A stretch of 64,000 nucleotides of DNA from Epiperipatus broadwayi (GCA_028023455.1 JAQFVV010000112.1:3258001-3322000); one strand, 5' to 3'; shown: positions 48,339 through 60,690, counted from the first letter of the stretch. Program-made: numbers and translations. The notes: generated from the sequence alone by a model not told the origin.

Positions 48339-48385
48339 GTTTCGACTGTACCATGCAGTCTTCATCAGATCTACAAAATTTGAAC
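48305..48385 (-). repeat. CTGATGA-stem-GAAAC terminal-repeat-like motif
   Basis: On the minus strand, GATCTGATGAAGACTGCATG followed by GTACAGTCGAAACTGTAATC (48370-48331). The stem GACUG/CAGUC is perfect and both CUGAUGA and GAAA are present, but one extra A sits before the stem. The adjacent TTTAGCAAAAAAAACTTATT is shared with the composite at 7.3 kb. Probably a terminal segment of a Penelope-like or other retroelement. Confidence 0.45.
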
Positions 48386-51374
48386 ATACATAAAAATACA
48401 ACCATTAAAATACATTATTTTATATAAAATTATTAAATTTGCTGAAAAAGTGAAACATGTAAGATTTTTGAAATTCAATATTATATATGAAGACAGCAAA
48501 AACAAAGGAGAAAGAAAAGAATTTAGGAGTATATAATATGATTATTACTGTATAAATAAAGTAACAGTAATTAATTTAAGAGAGCTATGATTATGAAGAA
48601 CTTCACTGAACAATTTTTAGGTTATAAAGAAGAAAGAAAACATTCTTATATAGACACAAATATATACAAATTTGAATGTCATTATATAAATTTTCCAGCT
48701 TTTATTTTGACAGAATTTGAATTTATAATGAGGAGGGAAAACCTTTATTGTTGAAACCTGAAAAATTTGCAAATCTAAAAAAGTCATGCAAGCAGATTTC
48801 TGATTAATGGTAGTCTACCTATAAGTACCTGCATCATGCTTATTATTGCTACTATTGCAACCTTATTACAATTTCTATCAAGGATTAACTAAATGATTCT
48901 CAGATACATGATATTGTAGAGCATTTGCTGCCATCTCTTGTCTTTTTTTTACTCTGTTAAACTATCTATAACACTATTTTGCTAATTATGCATTCATTTA
49001 ATGATAGAAAGCAGAATTAAAATAAATATTGATTCATTAGTATAAAAAAATTTGAAGACGTCAGTATTTCATAGAAAATATTACAAATGAACTGGCATTG
49101 ACACTGATTGGTAGATTCTTTGATCTCTGACTTTCAAGAATTATGAGACTACTCATACATTATTGTAGCTAGTAATGAGCAAAAAAGGTGTAAATCTTCT
49201 GAACTTTATTTAAACATTGATGATTATTTTGATAAAGTATTTGTATAGTAATTATTAAAAAATGTTTTTACATTGAGATCTTATTAACAAGAAATTCATA
49301 GAAAAATGAAATCAAGAAGATAGCTAAAACTTTCCAAAATACTTTAAACAGTACTTTTGTCATATTTTAATAATTATAATGCAATTATTAAATTTTAGAA
49401 GAGATTTAGAACCTTTATGATGACTCAACAATAATTCAGGTTTTAGAAATGTCTAATAACCAAGCTTTTAATTTTTTTTTTCCATGGGCATTGAAGTAGT
49501 CAACCAATAAGAAAAAAGTAATTGTTCTCATTACATAATTTAACTATTTCCACCACCCTCCATATTTGCAATGTTCAAATATGATTTTTTAGGGTGCTTT
49601 TCAATTGAAAACTTATATTTCTAATAAATCGAGTACAATTTATTGATTCATAATATAGAATGGAGCTTTAATACCAATATAAAATATTAAACTATACCTC
49701 AAACAGTCACTAGGGGTGGTGCAAAAAATGCTGAAACCTGGAAGAGTTAAATGTATACAAAATATACAATTTTAATACTTTAGTGTACAGGTAGCTAGGA
49801 GAAATGTAATTATGATTATGCACATGGTGCCATTTTATTAACATGTACATTGCACATGAATTTTTTAATGCATAATGATAGTCATCATAACTTTATCCAA
49901 TGTTTTTATTTATGGTTTCCCAGATGTTATAATGTATCTAACAGACAATACTTAGATGTATTAAACATGTAGTAAAATTGTTATACCATCATTTTTCGCT
50001 GGTCTTTTGGGGAGTGGATGATAGCAATGTAAAATTATATTGTTGTGGCTTTAGGTTGAAAGAAAGTACAGGTTGGAGGTGTTGGGAAATGATACTATAG
50101 AAAAAATGAATTCTCTTTTAACATAAATTTTCTGACAAAAAGACAATAATAATAATCAAAAGTACTAATGATAGCTATTTGCGAGCATCATTGTGGACAT
50201 GGATTATTTTTTAGGTATCTCAATAATCTATGCTGCTAGGATTTTAGTATTTAGAACTACATCATAAAATGATTGTTTAGATTATTCATTAGTCTTCTGG
50301 ATTTATATATTTAGAGATTAGGTTGTCGTTAATTAGCCCCCACACATCGCCTGATGTTGCTGTTTCCATGCAAAAGCACAGAAATATACTGCTCACATGA
50401 CCTATAGAACAGTTTTGTTTATATTGGCCACAAGTTGTCCTAAGTCTTTGCATTTGCATTCGAAGTACTTATTTTTTATACAACCTGATTTAGTTTTAGA
50501 TAGTATTAATTGTAAGACAAAAGACACTTTTGTACACATATTTTTAAGGTTAAACAAATTTCAAAAGTGTATGTTCCAGCATTATATAGAAATCATGCAT
50601 AAAACGTATTTTGTGCAGGGACAGCTATGAGACTTTCAAAGCATAAGCTTGGCTTGATCAGAGGGGAATTTTTAAATCTAATTGTGTTTCATAAATTGTT
50701 TTAAAATAGTGTTGAAAAAGTTTTTTTGATCAGACGTTAATTGAAAAAAGAAAATATTAGATTTTATTAAATAATTTTGTTTTTAGAAATGCAAAACCAT
50801 CAGAACCCCCTCCCAATTTCAGTGCTACATGCTGAGATGGATAATGTTTTAAAAATTGTCACGCATATGATGAACATGTAGTTTGTAAAAAAAGTAAATT
50901 GTAAATCAGCCAGGTAATGTTATATCTATTGGATTTTGACTAGCAACAGTGACATCAGGTGGTGAGCTGGGGCTAATCGACGATAACCAGAGATTATTAT
51001 TATGGTTAAACTCATACAATTTTTCAAGTCAAATTTTGTTTTTTGTTAGTACTTAAATATGCCTTTTTTATTATTATGAATTTTATTCTGATTGTGCAAA
51101 GGTTTAAATGGTATTAAAAGTCATTCAGAAATGAAAAAATAGTCGATATATGTTCAAATGCCTCTTGATATCTATATCTGAGATCTTAATGTATGGTCTC
51201 CCAAGCAATAGTCCATTCAATAATGTTTTCTTTTTTACTGACAATGTTATAAGTTGCCCATACTGCTTTTGGGTAATCAACTTAAGATTATGATTGCATG
51301 CATTTTAAAAAAATGAATATGCATATCATTTATTTTATAAATTAATAGTTCTCAAAATTAGTTCTTTTAATATT
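48386..51374. other. No gene recognised, about 3 kb
   Basis: AT-rich DNA with no recognised coding, RNA or element motif. An open frame at 50397-50630 (plus) lacks identifiable domains and is not supported. Around 50330-50360 and 50970-50990 the short words TAATTAGCCCC and GGGGCTAAT form a possible long-distance inverted pair bracketing about 640 bp. Confidence 0.35.
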
Positions 51375-52540
51375 CAACCATTATCAATCCATTTCATGAC
51401 AAAGATATTTCCTTTTTTTTTTCAATTGCAATTTTTTTCTCCACAACATTTATTTTATGTATTGATCCAACATATCATCTCTTGATAAGTCTTAATTGGA
51501 TTCTTGTTTAAAATTTCAAATCTATTATTATTACTTTTAGCAACATGACCAGCTCATTCCATTTAACTTCTTAATTTTTTCAGCAATGTCAAGGATATCT
51601 GTTTTATTTTTTTATTTGTATACTTTTAATTTGTTTCTCTTCACTTTACATTTCCCCATACTAACACCTGTCTGTTTGTATATAATCAAAAATAAAAGCA
51701 TGGGCAAAGAATTATTTAAATAAATTAGAAAATAATCACATTTCTGTTATGTAAACCTATTTATTTATCAGATAAATTTAAAAAAAGGTTTATCTGGTGA
51801 ATATTTGCATGTTTATTTAAATAGTTCTCCATAAATTTTTTTTAAATTTACTTTTGGGGAAATGGTTAATTTTTTATACCAGTGAAGCAGTTCTTGAAGT
51901 TTTTAATGTTTTAAAATGATTTCTAAATTTAGCTTTAAAGTATTTCTGTTGGTTAGGAATATCAATTATTGCTAATTGTTTTTTTAAATAGCTTTTTATA
52001 ATTTTGTGTTAATATATCTTTAATCTCTCTAAACACTTCCTCTATTGAATCTATTAAACACATTACAATCTGTTACACAAAATCTAATTCAACTAGTTTC
52101 TTCATTTGGATGCTTCTATGTCTATTTCTGCTTTGCATTTTTGTCTTTAAAAAGGCAGATGGAGAGGAGGTGGATGTCACAATATATAGGGTTTTATTTT
52201 TTGTAAAGTCATGTTTTATGTTTTTCAGAATTGGTTTAAAATACTTTATCTTTTATTTATTAGATCAAACTCTTGTTATATAAACATCCTCTTTTATTGT
52301 AATAAAAATTTTTGGAAGCTAGAACTGAGTTAATCCATTTTGTATCTTCTGCTAAGTTCAATGACTAACTAACCACTCTTATGTGCCATCCATCTTTGTA
52401 ATGTTAATATTCTTCTCATCTTTTATTCGTAATTGCTGATTGGAATTAATTAATGATTGCTGATTGGAATTAATTAATGATTGCTGATTGGAATTAATTA
52501 ATGATTTCCATTCCACGATTACTTGCAATATTTTGCTGAT
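51375..52540 (-). mobile_element. RTE-1 copy with large internal deletion
   Basis: The left part (51375-51660) matches the 3' end of RTE-1 on the minus strand (ATTATCAATCCATTTCATGA, CTCCACAACA, GCAACATGACCAGCTCATTCC), parallel to 44158-44500. The right part (about 51950-52540) matches the endonuclease region (TTCTTCATTTGGATGCTTCT parallels 46360, TATGTCTATTTC and AATATCAATTATTGC parallel 46178). Most of the RT is missing. A 24-bp tandem expansion sits in the right part. Dead. Confidence 0.7.
52432..52503. repeat. Perfect 24-bp tandem repeat, three copies
   Basis: ATTGCTGATTGGAATTAATT followed by AATG repeats three times without mismatch (52432-52455, 52456-52479, 52480-52503). It lies inside the deleted RTE-1 copy, at a position with no repeat in the 44-kb copy. 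Recent slippage is likely. Confidence 0.95.
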
Positions 52541-52555
52541 TTTTAAATATTAGAA

Positions 52556-52600
52556 AAGGCTTTGAGGAAGACTGTTTAACAGTCAAAACTAAACTTTTGC
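52556..52600 (+). repeat. TGAGGA-stem-AAAAC motif copy
   Basis: CTTTGAGGAAGACTGTTTAA followed by CAGTCAAAACTAAAC keeps the GACTG/CAGTC stem of the motif class seen at 7.4, 48.3 and 61.7 kb. The hammerhead-like core bases are degraded here. Confidence 0.4.
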
Positions 52601-53272
52601 GAGTATAAGAAATAATATATAAACTGCATAAAAAAAAAGATTTTATTATTATATATATTGAGCAGAATAGTAGTTGATGACATTAACAACGAAACTATTA
52701 TATGTACAAAATCAAACAATTTGTAAATAAGCAAATAGCAAATCATATTTGAAAGTACCCAATAATAAGAATTGGTTAATGAACAGTAAAGATGAAATAT
52801 TTTATATTTCCATGTACAATGAGTAGGAATATTTTTGCTATGCCTACAATTTTTGTTTTTGAGCTGAATAAACTAGAATTTTTTTCCCAACTGGTGTAAG
52901 ATTTTTCCAAACTAGCTAACAATCTAATATTGAGTGGTGAATGACTATTTGGTCATTTCTGCTAGTATTAATTGATGGTCTAACATAGGACTTTGTTTCT
53001 TTCAGATAGCTAGCCTAAGAATAATCAATCCACTTATACAATAATTAATCAGTAAATGAATATCTAATTATTATTAACTAAAGGATAAAATGAAATTTTT
53101 TTGGTAAATCACCAATTAGCAATATGGAATTAATTGCTTTATTTTTTATTATAGATATTTATAGATAGAAGGCATAAATTTCCTCATAAGTATTACCCAG
53201 GAAAGTTTAGAGCAGTAATAAAATAGTAGACTCTAGAGCTCAAAAAAAAAGTTAGACCAGCTGTGTCACTTC

Positions 53273-53416
53273 AAACTTTAATGGACAGACTTCAATCTTC
53301 ACCCTTCAACTCTTCAGTCATCAACAAGGACTTTGAGGATTCCATCATCAGATTTTCAATAATATGTATGACTGAATAGTTGGAGGGTGGAGATTGAAGT
53401 ATGTCCATTAAAGTTT
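53273..53416. mobile_element. 144-bp foldback with 49-bp arms
   Basis: Arms 53273-53321 and 53368-53416 are inverted repeats carrying AAACTTTAATGGACA.ACTTC and TTCAACT.TTCAGTCAT, with a few mismatches and a 46-bp loop. A single arm of the same family recurs at about 56050-56108. Together with R3 downstream it forms a composite seen again, inverted, at 55780-56110. Confidence 0.8.
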
Positions 53417-53464
53417 AAAAATGAGCTATCTTAATATAGACTGAGCACTGATTATATCTATATG

Positions 53465-53708
53465 TGGGAAATGATGATCTGGATTAACTAATGAGTGCTG
53501 ATTCAGTACGAAAAATCATATTGGAGATCATTTATCCTTTTCGAATGTATGTGGCATGTGTATCGGTTATGTAAAATGGAGTGAATAGCTGAAGGGAGGT
53601 TGAAAGTCTATTAATAATGGAGATCGTTTATTCTTTTCGAATATATGTGGCATGTCTATCGGTTATGTAAGGAGCGGACAGCTGAAGGGAGCTTGAAAAG
53701 TCCGTATT
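53465..53708 (+). repeat. R3 repeat plus 96-bp tandem duplication
   Basis: R3 begins GGGAAATGATGATCTGGATT and continues through ATTCAGTACGAAAAATC. Then two tandem units (53523-53618 and 53619-53708) share GGAGATC.TTTAT, TTTTCGAAT.TATGTGGCATG, TATCGGTTATGTAA and CAGCTGAAGGGAG or TAGCTGAAGGGAG. The same end segment occurs inverted near 55870-55935 and 56345-56405. No coding potential. Confidence 0.75.
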
Positions 53709-54434
53709 AATATATATATATATATGTAAAAATAATGTGTAATTGTATATTTTAATGTAATCAAACATCTAACATTTTTTAACTTTCTTGGACCAAAGGT
53801 CTTAATTCGAACTAAGAATAAAATACAAATGGAGAATTTTTTTGTACTATTCGAGGTGTTTTCCACATCTGTTGCTGATTCCAGGTAGTTTAAATAATTT
53901 CTTGATTGAATAAACAAATGAATCAAATAGTTCGCTCGAAAGATCATACGATTAGGCTTTGATATAGGCATCATCTTTAGCTCTCGAATCGTGTTTCCAT
54001 TCCTGAACTAAACTATAATTGGCATTTCTGAACGAATTTTTTATTTTTCAGAATATCAGGTTATGACTATATAATATTAATGTCATCTTAAAAGAGAGGG
54101 ATCTTTTATAACATATTTGTATTTTTTAGAAACATTTCTTTTGAATGATATCAAAGATTAACTATATGCGTTAATTCGCCGGTTTTTTGTAGGTGTTTTT
54201 TTTTTGTTTAAAAATTGTGTTTACTATCCAAAATTTCCACTAGTCATATGCAGATATATGCACACCTTTACTTGTTTATCCATTTTCTATTCTTTTCTAT
54301 AGGCTTCGTGTATTGGGAGAAAAACGGCGATTGGGGGGGGGGGGTAATAGCAAAATTATTGTTTCCTAGATTAGCTTTCTTAAGATATTTACGTTGGCTT
54401 GCCACACCGTCAGTATTTTATGTTTTGACAGATG
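53709..54434. other. No gene recognised; G12 run near 54337
   Basis: Moderately AT-rich, with slightly more CpG than average near 54175-54420 and a run of about 12 G. An open frame at 54215-54487 crosses the G run and enters the SINE, so it is not a credible gene. Confidence 0.4.
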
Positions 54435-54515
54435 TCTCTCTCCGGGATTCAGTCCGCAACCTCCTAGAATATAGTCCGCTCTGTTAATCACCTTGTTATC
54501 GCGGTCTACTAACAT
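54435..54515 (-). mobile_element. tRNA-derived SINE (minus strand), GC-rich
   Basis: The minus strand reads ACCGCGATAACAAGGTGATT, AACAGAGCGGACTATATTCT, AGGAGGTTGCGGACTGAATC and CCGG. The layout (A-box-like GTGATTAACAGAGC, anticodon-like GGACTATATTC, B-box-like GGACTGAATCCC) is tRNA-like. It belongs to a family distinct from S1 and from the Leu-like SINE. No full tRNA fold closes. Confidence 0.5.
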
Positions 54516-55779
54516 GTTTCTCTACATGTAAACCTGATTGGAACATTAACAATAACTCCAGAGAACAAAGTTAAAACTTTAACCACATAAAATAAAAAAA
54601 AAGGATGCGTTTGAACGTATTGTACAATTTATTACTCGCCTTCTTTTTTATTAAAATGGTTTCATTGTAAATCTAGTAAATGACGTTTTTTTTTTTTTTT
54701 TTTTTGAGTAAAATGAAAAAAAAAAAAAAAGAAAATAAAATTAATTGAGAAGGTTGACTAAATACAAGGACGCCAACACTAAACCTGATGCAAACAATAT
54801 AAAAATGGCATTCATTCAACATTTTATGCGACCGCTTTCTTCTTGCGGATGACAACAGTAGGTTATAGTTTACGTCAAAGAATTGTTAACTAATCTATGG
54901 CATTGTGTCCAACCGCGTGTTTCTGATGAATAAACCTGGTTTGTAATAAAGGATGAAAATCGCATCCTTCTATTGTTTCACGCTAGATGGGGTATTATTA
55001 ATATTGGCAAAACACTATAATTTGTAGTTTAAAATACTTTCCTGCCAGATAATATTTCCGAATGTAAAAAATAATAGTGCTGTCGTATTTTCATTAGTAA
55101 GAATATCAATCGTCATAATAAGTACATGGGACAAAAGTAATGAGAAATATGATAACTGAGTGTTAATAAAATTTGGAAATGATAATTTTCAAAACGCGCC
55201 TATGAAGAACACTGTAAAAAGTAACTTCATAGCAACATAACTAATATTTATGTTTATTAATTACATACTTGTAAGTTATATATTTTTATAGCGTTACAAT
55301 TTTAAAAACAGCAGAGTAAATAATTTGATGTCATTTCTCTATTAGGGCCACAAATATGGGGACGATGTTTAGCTTATCACTAAATTGTTTCAAAGGAAAA
55401 AAAACATTTGTGGATAGAGTTGCACACCTGAATAGATATCCTTGTATAATACTGAATAGGTAGTTCAAATTTTTTAATTAGCTAAAACATGATTATATTA
55501 GAAGGCTTGAATCTAAATTGAAGGAAGGGTGAGTTTATGAAAGAATCAGTTATAACTTTTTAGCAGCGAGATTCGGTTACCCTCCAGATCATTTTTTTTT
55601 TTCAAATCCTATACCATTTGCACTAGTCTTTAAAAACTTATAGTCTATTGCTTTTTATCAACTTTTTATCACCCCCCCCCCACCTACCATAGTCTATAAT
55701 TTGAGTTCTAAATTTTTTTTATTTTGTCAATTTTTATAAATAATCATCTGTTTTCTTTCATCATTTACATTTTTTTTCA
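54516..55779. other. No gene recognised
   Basis: AT-rich with long T and A runs (54687-54730) and a C10 run near 55672. No motif. Confidence 0.4.
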
Positions 55780-56110
55780 GCATATATTCAGGCTGAATCT
55801 GTAATATTTAAATACAAGAATAATGTATATATTAAACTTTAGATGTAATTAGAGGGAATTTGAGACAGACTTTCAAGCTTCCTTCAGCTATCCTCTCCAT
55901 TTTATATAATCGATACACATGACCACATACTTGTGAAAAAGATAAATGATCTCCAATATATGTATTTCCTGCTGAACCAGCACATCAGTTGTTCCAGATT
56001 ATCATCTCTCACATTTATATAACCAGTGCTCAGTTTATATTAAGATAGCAAATCTTCAAACTTTAATGGATAGGCTTCAATGCTCTCCACCTTCCCACTC
56101 TTTAGCCATC
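55780..56110 (-). repeat. R3 composite, inverted copy 1
   Basis: Plus-strand words AGGCTGAATCTGTAATATTT, GATGTAATTA, CTTCAGCTATCC, ATAATCGATACACATGACCA, AATGATCTCCAATATA, TGAACCAGCAC and CAGATTATCATCTC. The segment ends with the foldback arm CAAACTTTAATGGATAGGCT. It is the reverse of 53273-53708 and is duplicated at 56265-56575 about 490 bp away. Confidence 0.75.
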
Positions 56111-56264
56111 TATATTATTGAAAATCTGATATATCGGAATGCTCAAAAGCTCTTGTGGATGCCAATATTGTTATCATACCCATATTGACTTTAAGTCACT
56201 CTGCCCTCTCATATATATGACCTTAATACATCCATTTAAATACACAGAAGAGGGATGGACAGAA

Positions 56265-56575
56265 TTCAGGCTGAATCTGTAATATTTGAATACAAGTGTA
56301 ATGTATATACTGACTTTAGATGTAATTAAACGGAATTTGAACACACTTTTTAGTTCCCTTCAGATATCCACTATCTTATATAATTGATACACAGCACCAC
56401 ATACCTGTGAAAAAAATAAATGATCCTCCAATATACATTTTTAGTGCTGATCCAGCACTCAACAGTTGGTCCAGATCATCATCTCCCACATGTGCATATA
56501 TAATCAATGCTCTGTTTATATATGATAGCAAATCTTTAAACTTTTAATGTACATATCTTTCCTTTGTCAACCTCT
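56265..56575 (-). repeat. R3 composite, inverted copy 2
   Basis: A second copy of the 55780-56110 unit in the same orientation and order (CAGGCTGAATCTGTAATATT, ATAATTGATACACAGCACCA, AATGATCCTCCAATATACAT, CAGATCATCATCTCCCACAT). It is clearly diverged, so this is an old local duplication. Confidence 0.75.
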
Positions 56576-56812
56576 CTTTTTTTTAATCGTGCATCGAATA
56601 AACTCTTGACTTTTTAAAAATCTTTTTATCAGTAATTATTGAAATCAAAACTTCTCCAACTATCATTCTTCCACTTATTTATACTCACCTCAATACAAAT
56701 TTCATCTATTTAGCACTGCAATCTATATAATGTTTTAACTGCAAATGTACTTTGGTGAGCCTTCGTTAAATTCATCATGAGTTAAATCCCTTATCAATTA
56801 TGACATCCTGTG

Positions 56813-56915
56813 TGATTTGGTGCAATGGTAGAGTGGCAAACTCTGGAACTCAAAAGTCCATGGATCACAGTCAGCTGTCTCTTCCAGTGCTCACCATCTT
56901 ATAAACTCCCAAGTG
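56813..56915 (+). mobile_element. SINE S2, reference copy
   Basis: GTGATTTGGTGCAATGGTAG and AGTGGCAAACTCTGGAACTC form a tRNA-like head. The copy then runs through TCCATGGATCACAG, CTTCCAGTGCTCACC and CTTATAAACTCCCAAG. Related copies or pieces lie at 25709, 25970 (minus), 39620, 59755 (minus) and 60625 (minus). The B box has decayed. Confidence 0.5.
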
Positions 56916-57784
56916 GAGCAATGACCTTAATTAATTCTTCAATAAGAAAATGTCTTCCAATTCATATATATATATTTAGCTCTTTCCAGTTTAAGCTGGT
57001 TATCTTTTAAAATATCCAATAGATTTATCAATTGCACCAAAATTCTTGTCAGATTAAAACTTATTTTAACCTCTTTTTTTATGGCTTTCAATATTACCTT
57101 TAGTACTCCAATTGCATGTCTAAACTGGTTTCAAATACTTCTAATCTATTTATTATTATTGTAATTCATGAGAATAGCAACTTTTCTTTATCCAATTGTA
57201 AGGAAAGCTTATCATAAATGCATTTTGAATAAACTTTTTGCATATATATATATACATGCACCCACCCATGTAAATTTTATTGCTATGAATATGTAGCCAT
57301 TAAAAGCACTAAGCTTGATTCAAAACATTTATAAGCTTTCTTTACAATAGCATCTATGTTGAATTTATCATTATTGTATTTGTAAAATACTCTGCAATAC
57401 ACTGATTTCATTGCCTTATGTAATCGAATCTGGGGGAGGGCAGTGCAAGCCACTTTGAATGTGAAATTATTTACAAATATTTTTTAAAATCGTTTTCATC
57501 TTAATCACTGACAATCAAATCTACTTACTATCTAGTTTGTTTTTGTGATTGCCAAACTTTATTTTCTTTATTGTGCCCATAATATTTTCTTCATTGTTGC
57601 ATACTTTATTTTGCCATAACTACTTGACATGTCCCAAAAATATCCAATTCCCACACATTCATTGCATTATTTTTGTTCATTAATGACAGTGGTAGAATAA
57701 TTGACTTGGGTAATATAAATTCCTGAATCACAGTTTAAACACACATTTCTTTCTTCAGATATTACTTATCTACATGCACCAAGT

Positions 57785-57850
57785 AGTGTGTTATTGCAAT
57801 GAAATGCTCTACTCTAGACCTGGAGTTCAAATCTGAGATGAACTCTGAAA
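57785..57850 (+). mobile_element. tRNA-like SINE head
   Basis: TATTGCAATGAAATGCTCTA, then CTAGACCTGGAGTTCAAATC. GAGTTCAAATC is close to the B box, and the spacing fits a tRNA-like head of family S1. The tail is not delimited. Confidence 0.45.
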
Positions 57851-59754
57851 TTTTTCCAAGCAATGTTTTATGATTTTTTGCAAATGCTAGCATATTCTTA
57901 CCTAGATAATTCCAAACTATTTATTATTCAATCAATAAACAGATTGGTACTATTCGTAGAAGATATAATAAAGAAAAAAACGCAGACCAACAGTTTACTA
58001 CTCTGATGAGGATTTCTAAAGGATATTTATTTTTCTTTACTTATTATAATATTTATAAACGAGTGTTAAGTAAAGATAAAATAAGAGCGCTATAATTCTG
58101 GCAATGTTCTGCTGAAAGCTTGCTTAGTGCAGTATAAATTTTAAGTTCAAATTATTTTTACCTTTTCTTAACACTCATTTATAACAAGTTTATGAATACC
58201 CTGGTGAGTTATAATTTCACTTTTTAATAGATGCTGAAAAGAAAACATCCTACAGAGAATGATTTAAAGCTTGTTTGACATAGGTTTTTACAAGTTTACT
58301 AAAAACTTTAATACTATACATGTACTGTATGCAAATGAATAATACATTTTTAACAGTTTTAACAAAGTCATAAATAAGTTACATGCAATTCTGAATCTTT
58401 TCAGGAACAACTCGATCCAAAAACTTAACCAGGATAATTCACAAGCAAGATTTGCATTGACACAAGAAAGGGGCATTATTCACAAGGTTCATTTAAATAA
58501 TTCTTTAGACATAAGGCTTGTGAAATATTATAGTAAAATGTTTGGACTTGCCTGTTCCATGAATAGATGAACAATGGGTATATACCGATTTTAAATTTTA
58601 TAATCAATTTGAATGAGTGGTAATATTTGGTTTTTATGAGTAATGCTGCTACTTTCTTAGAATATGTCCACCTACATAGTTCTTTATTACATAAAAGCAA
58701 GTTTATTAACTCCCATAAAATTTCAGCAAAAAATAGATTAGTATTGTTGGTAAATAGTTAGCTAATACTCTTCACTTAATTCATTACAAAATTATTAGAT
58801 GTCATTTTAAAATAAACCTGCATTCTGGTATGTGGTACATATGTTTATGCAAAAGTAATATGTCATAACTTAATAATTAAAAATTCTCACTCAACATACT
58901 AAATGGAAAACTAGATTGAATGCCTTTAAATATATGACTTATTTAAACAATGGTGAAGGCTGTGTCAGATTTACGATTTTATTAAATAGGTAAACTTTAT
59001 ATTAGGGTATTAGACAAATCAAAATTACTAAAAAAAAACTCAAATTATATACTGAGTTTCTGTGGGTGTTAGACTCATTAAGAAATAAATGGAAATGGTG
59101 GTGTATTTGGTTTGTTTGGCTGCTAAAAACTGGAAAATGCAATAAATCAGTTTAGAAAAAGAGTATTCATACTAACTGTAAGTAAAAATAGAAGTCACCA
59201 CTGTCTATGGAGTAGTGGAATTATATTAAGTTTGTTATACAATAAGTTGCCAAGGCAATTGTATTTAACAAAGCAAAGCATTTTTTTTTTACATCTCTGA
59301 ACAGAAAAGAGTATTTTTTGTTTATATAAAATTCATGCTAAGAATTGAAGCAATTTTATAACAAATGTTATGATTTAAATGTATGGTCTGATTTTTTTTT
59401 TTGTTTGTTTGTGTTGCTTTTCATACTCTATTAAAATAGACAAATTAAAATTAGTTATGGAAACAACTATTTGATTTCAAAATGTATACTCTGTGCTTGA
59501 TATTTCTTGCACTTGATGAGGAATTCTAAATTAATGATACTGAATAGCAAAGAGAAGCATGTGATATAGCCCTAAACATAACCCAATTTATTTTAAAAAA
59601 AACAATCTAATATTATATTACTAAATGTTAAATATAAGTTATAAAACAATAAAAAAGAGGAATGTGCAGTCAAAAAGAAAAGCTTCAAGTTTTATTGTTG
59701 TGAAAAGACATCTCTCCTTTTTTATTGCCTCTATTGTCAGTTTAAATAAATATA
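57851..59754. other. No gene recognised
   Basis: AT-rich sequence. Reverse-strand open frames at 58288-58700 lack domains and are unsupported. CTCTGATGAGGATTTCTAAA near 58001 faintly resembles the hammerhead-like core but lacks GAAA. Confidence 0.4.
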
Positions 59755-59830
59755 CAAATGGCTTTATTGTCGAGCATTTAAAAGAAATTTGAATGCCGGA
59801 AGTGGCAGCACCTGAACTGATCCTAGGATT
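59755..59830 (-). mobile_element. SINE S2 fragment (minus)
   Basis: On the minus strand, GGTGCTGCCACTTCCGGCAT followed by TCAAATTTCTTTTAAATGC parallels the downstream part of family S2 (CTGTCTCTTCCAGTGCTCA, CTTATAAACTC). Confidence 0.4.
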
Positions 59831-59929
59831 CCAGATTCTGAAACTTCTCATGCTAAATTTCACAGGTAGTAATGTGATTTAATTCCCTGTCCAATTTCTG
59901 ACTTCCTTTTATCATGGAGGATATGGGAG

Positions 59930-60500
59930 TCAAAGCTAGATTCAAAATGATGACTCAAGTTTTAATAGATGGCACTTGAGGAGAGGATGGATCTTATGAT
60001 CTATGGCAACCCTCCAACAGCCACCTTTTATTTGGTTAACTATAAATCCAGGAGCCCAAGATGTAAATATCATAATGCATTGCTCTCAATTATACTGTAG
60101 TAATCTGATAGTCATGCTATTAGTCTCATTATATTGTGATGGGCTCCAGAAGTAATTAAATATATGATGAACATAAGATTCAAAGCTTGATCCAATGTTG
60201 ATTACTAAAGTTTACAATAGATAGTGCTTGAGGAGGAGAGAACATTGCTCTTGATTATATTGTAGTAAGCTAATAAAATCAGGTGTTTTGTAAAGCTATG
60301 AGTATGAGATTCGAACATGAAATCTCGAAAGTGCTAAGCAAACCCATTATAAATTAGTGTAAAATTATAGCTTCACTATTTAATGCGAAAAAAAAAAGTC
60401 ACATATTTATAATTAGTATTATTATATTGTGAATGGACTACAGAGCAGATTAAATTTATGATGATATAAAGCTTTAAATACAAAGCCTTTAATAAGAGAT
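59930..60500. repeat. Diverged two- to three-copy tandem repeat, period about 250-295 bp
   Basis: Recurring words: GATTCAAA.(A/G)TTGAT near 59940 and 60178; AGATGGCACTTGAGGAGAGG (59969) versus AGATAGTGCTTGAGGAGGAG (60220); ATTGTGATGGGCTCCAGAAG (60134) versus ATTGTGAATGGACTACAGAG (60427). Part of it (TTGATTACTAAAG.TTAC) also occurs at 13344. That links it to the flank of the hammerhead-like repeat. Confidence 0.5.
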
Positions 60501-60624
60501 GCTTAACATGTTAAAGCAGATGGTAAATGGGCTCAAAAGTTTATTTGTACATCTCGTAATTTGCTTGAATTTTTTTAAACTGTTAATTATTGTTATATAA
60601 TAATTTAATGCTTTAGTACTTGGG

Positions 60625-60690
60625 AGTTTACTATAAGTTTAAATACTAGAAGTGACAGAGTCAGACCATGACCTGTAAATATCGAGTGTC
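60625..60690 (-). mobile_element. SINE S2 fragment (minus)
   Basis: On the minus strand, GGTCATGGTCTGACTCTGTC, then ACTTCTAGTATTTAAACTTA and a GTAAACTCCC end, match S2 order. Confidence 0.45.

Noticed and set aside
48339-48368. Confident hammerhead ribozyme call for the GACTG/CAGTC motif class
   Set aside because: The CUGAUGA and GAAA boxes are present but an extra A precedes stem II and stem I/UH pairing is weak, so it is kept only as a motif.
54215-54487. 90-codon plus-strand open frame
   Set aside because: It crosses a G12 run and ends inside a SINE; no domain is recognisable.
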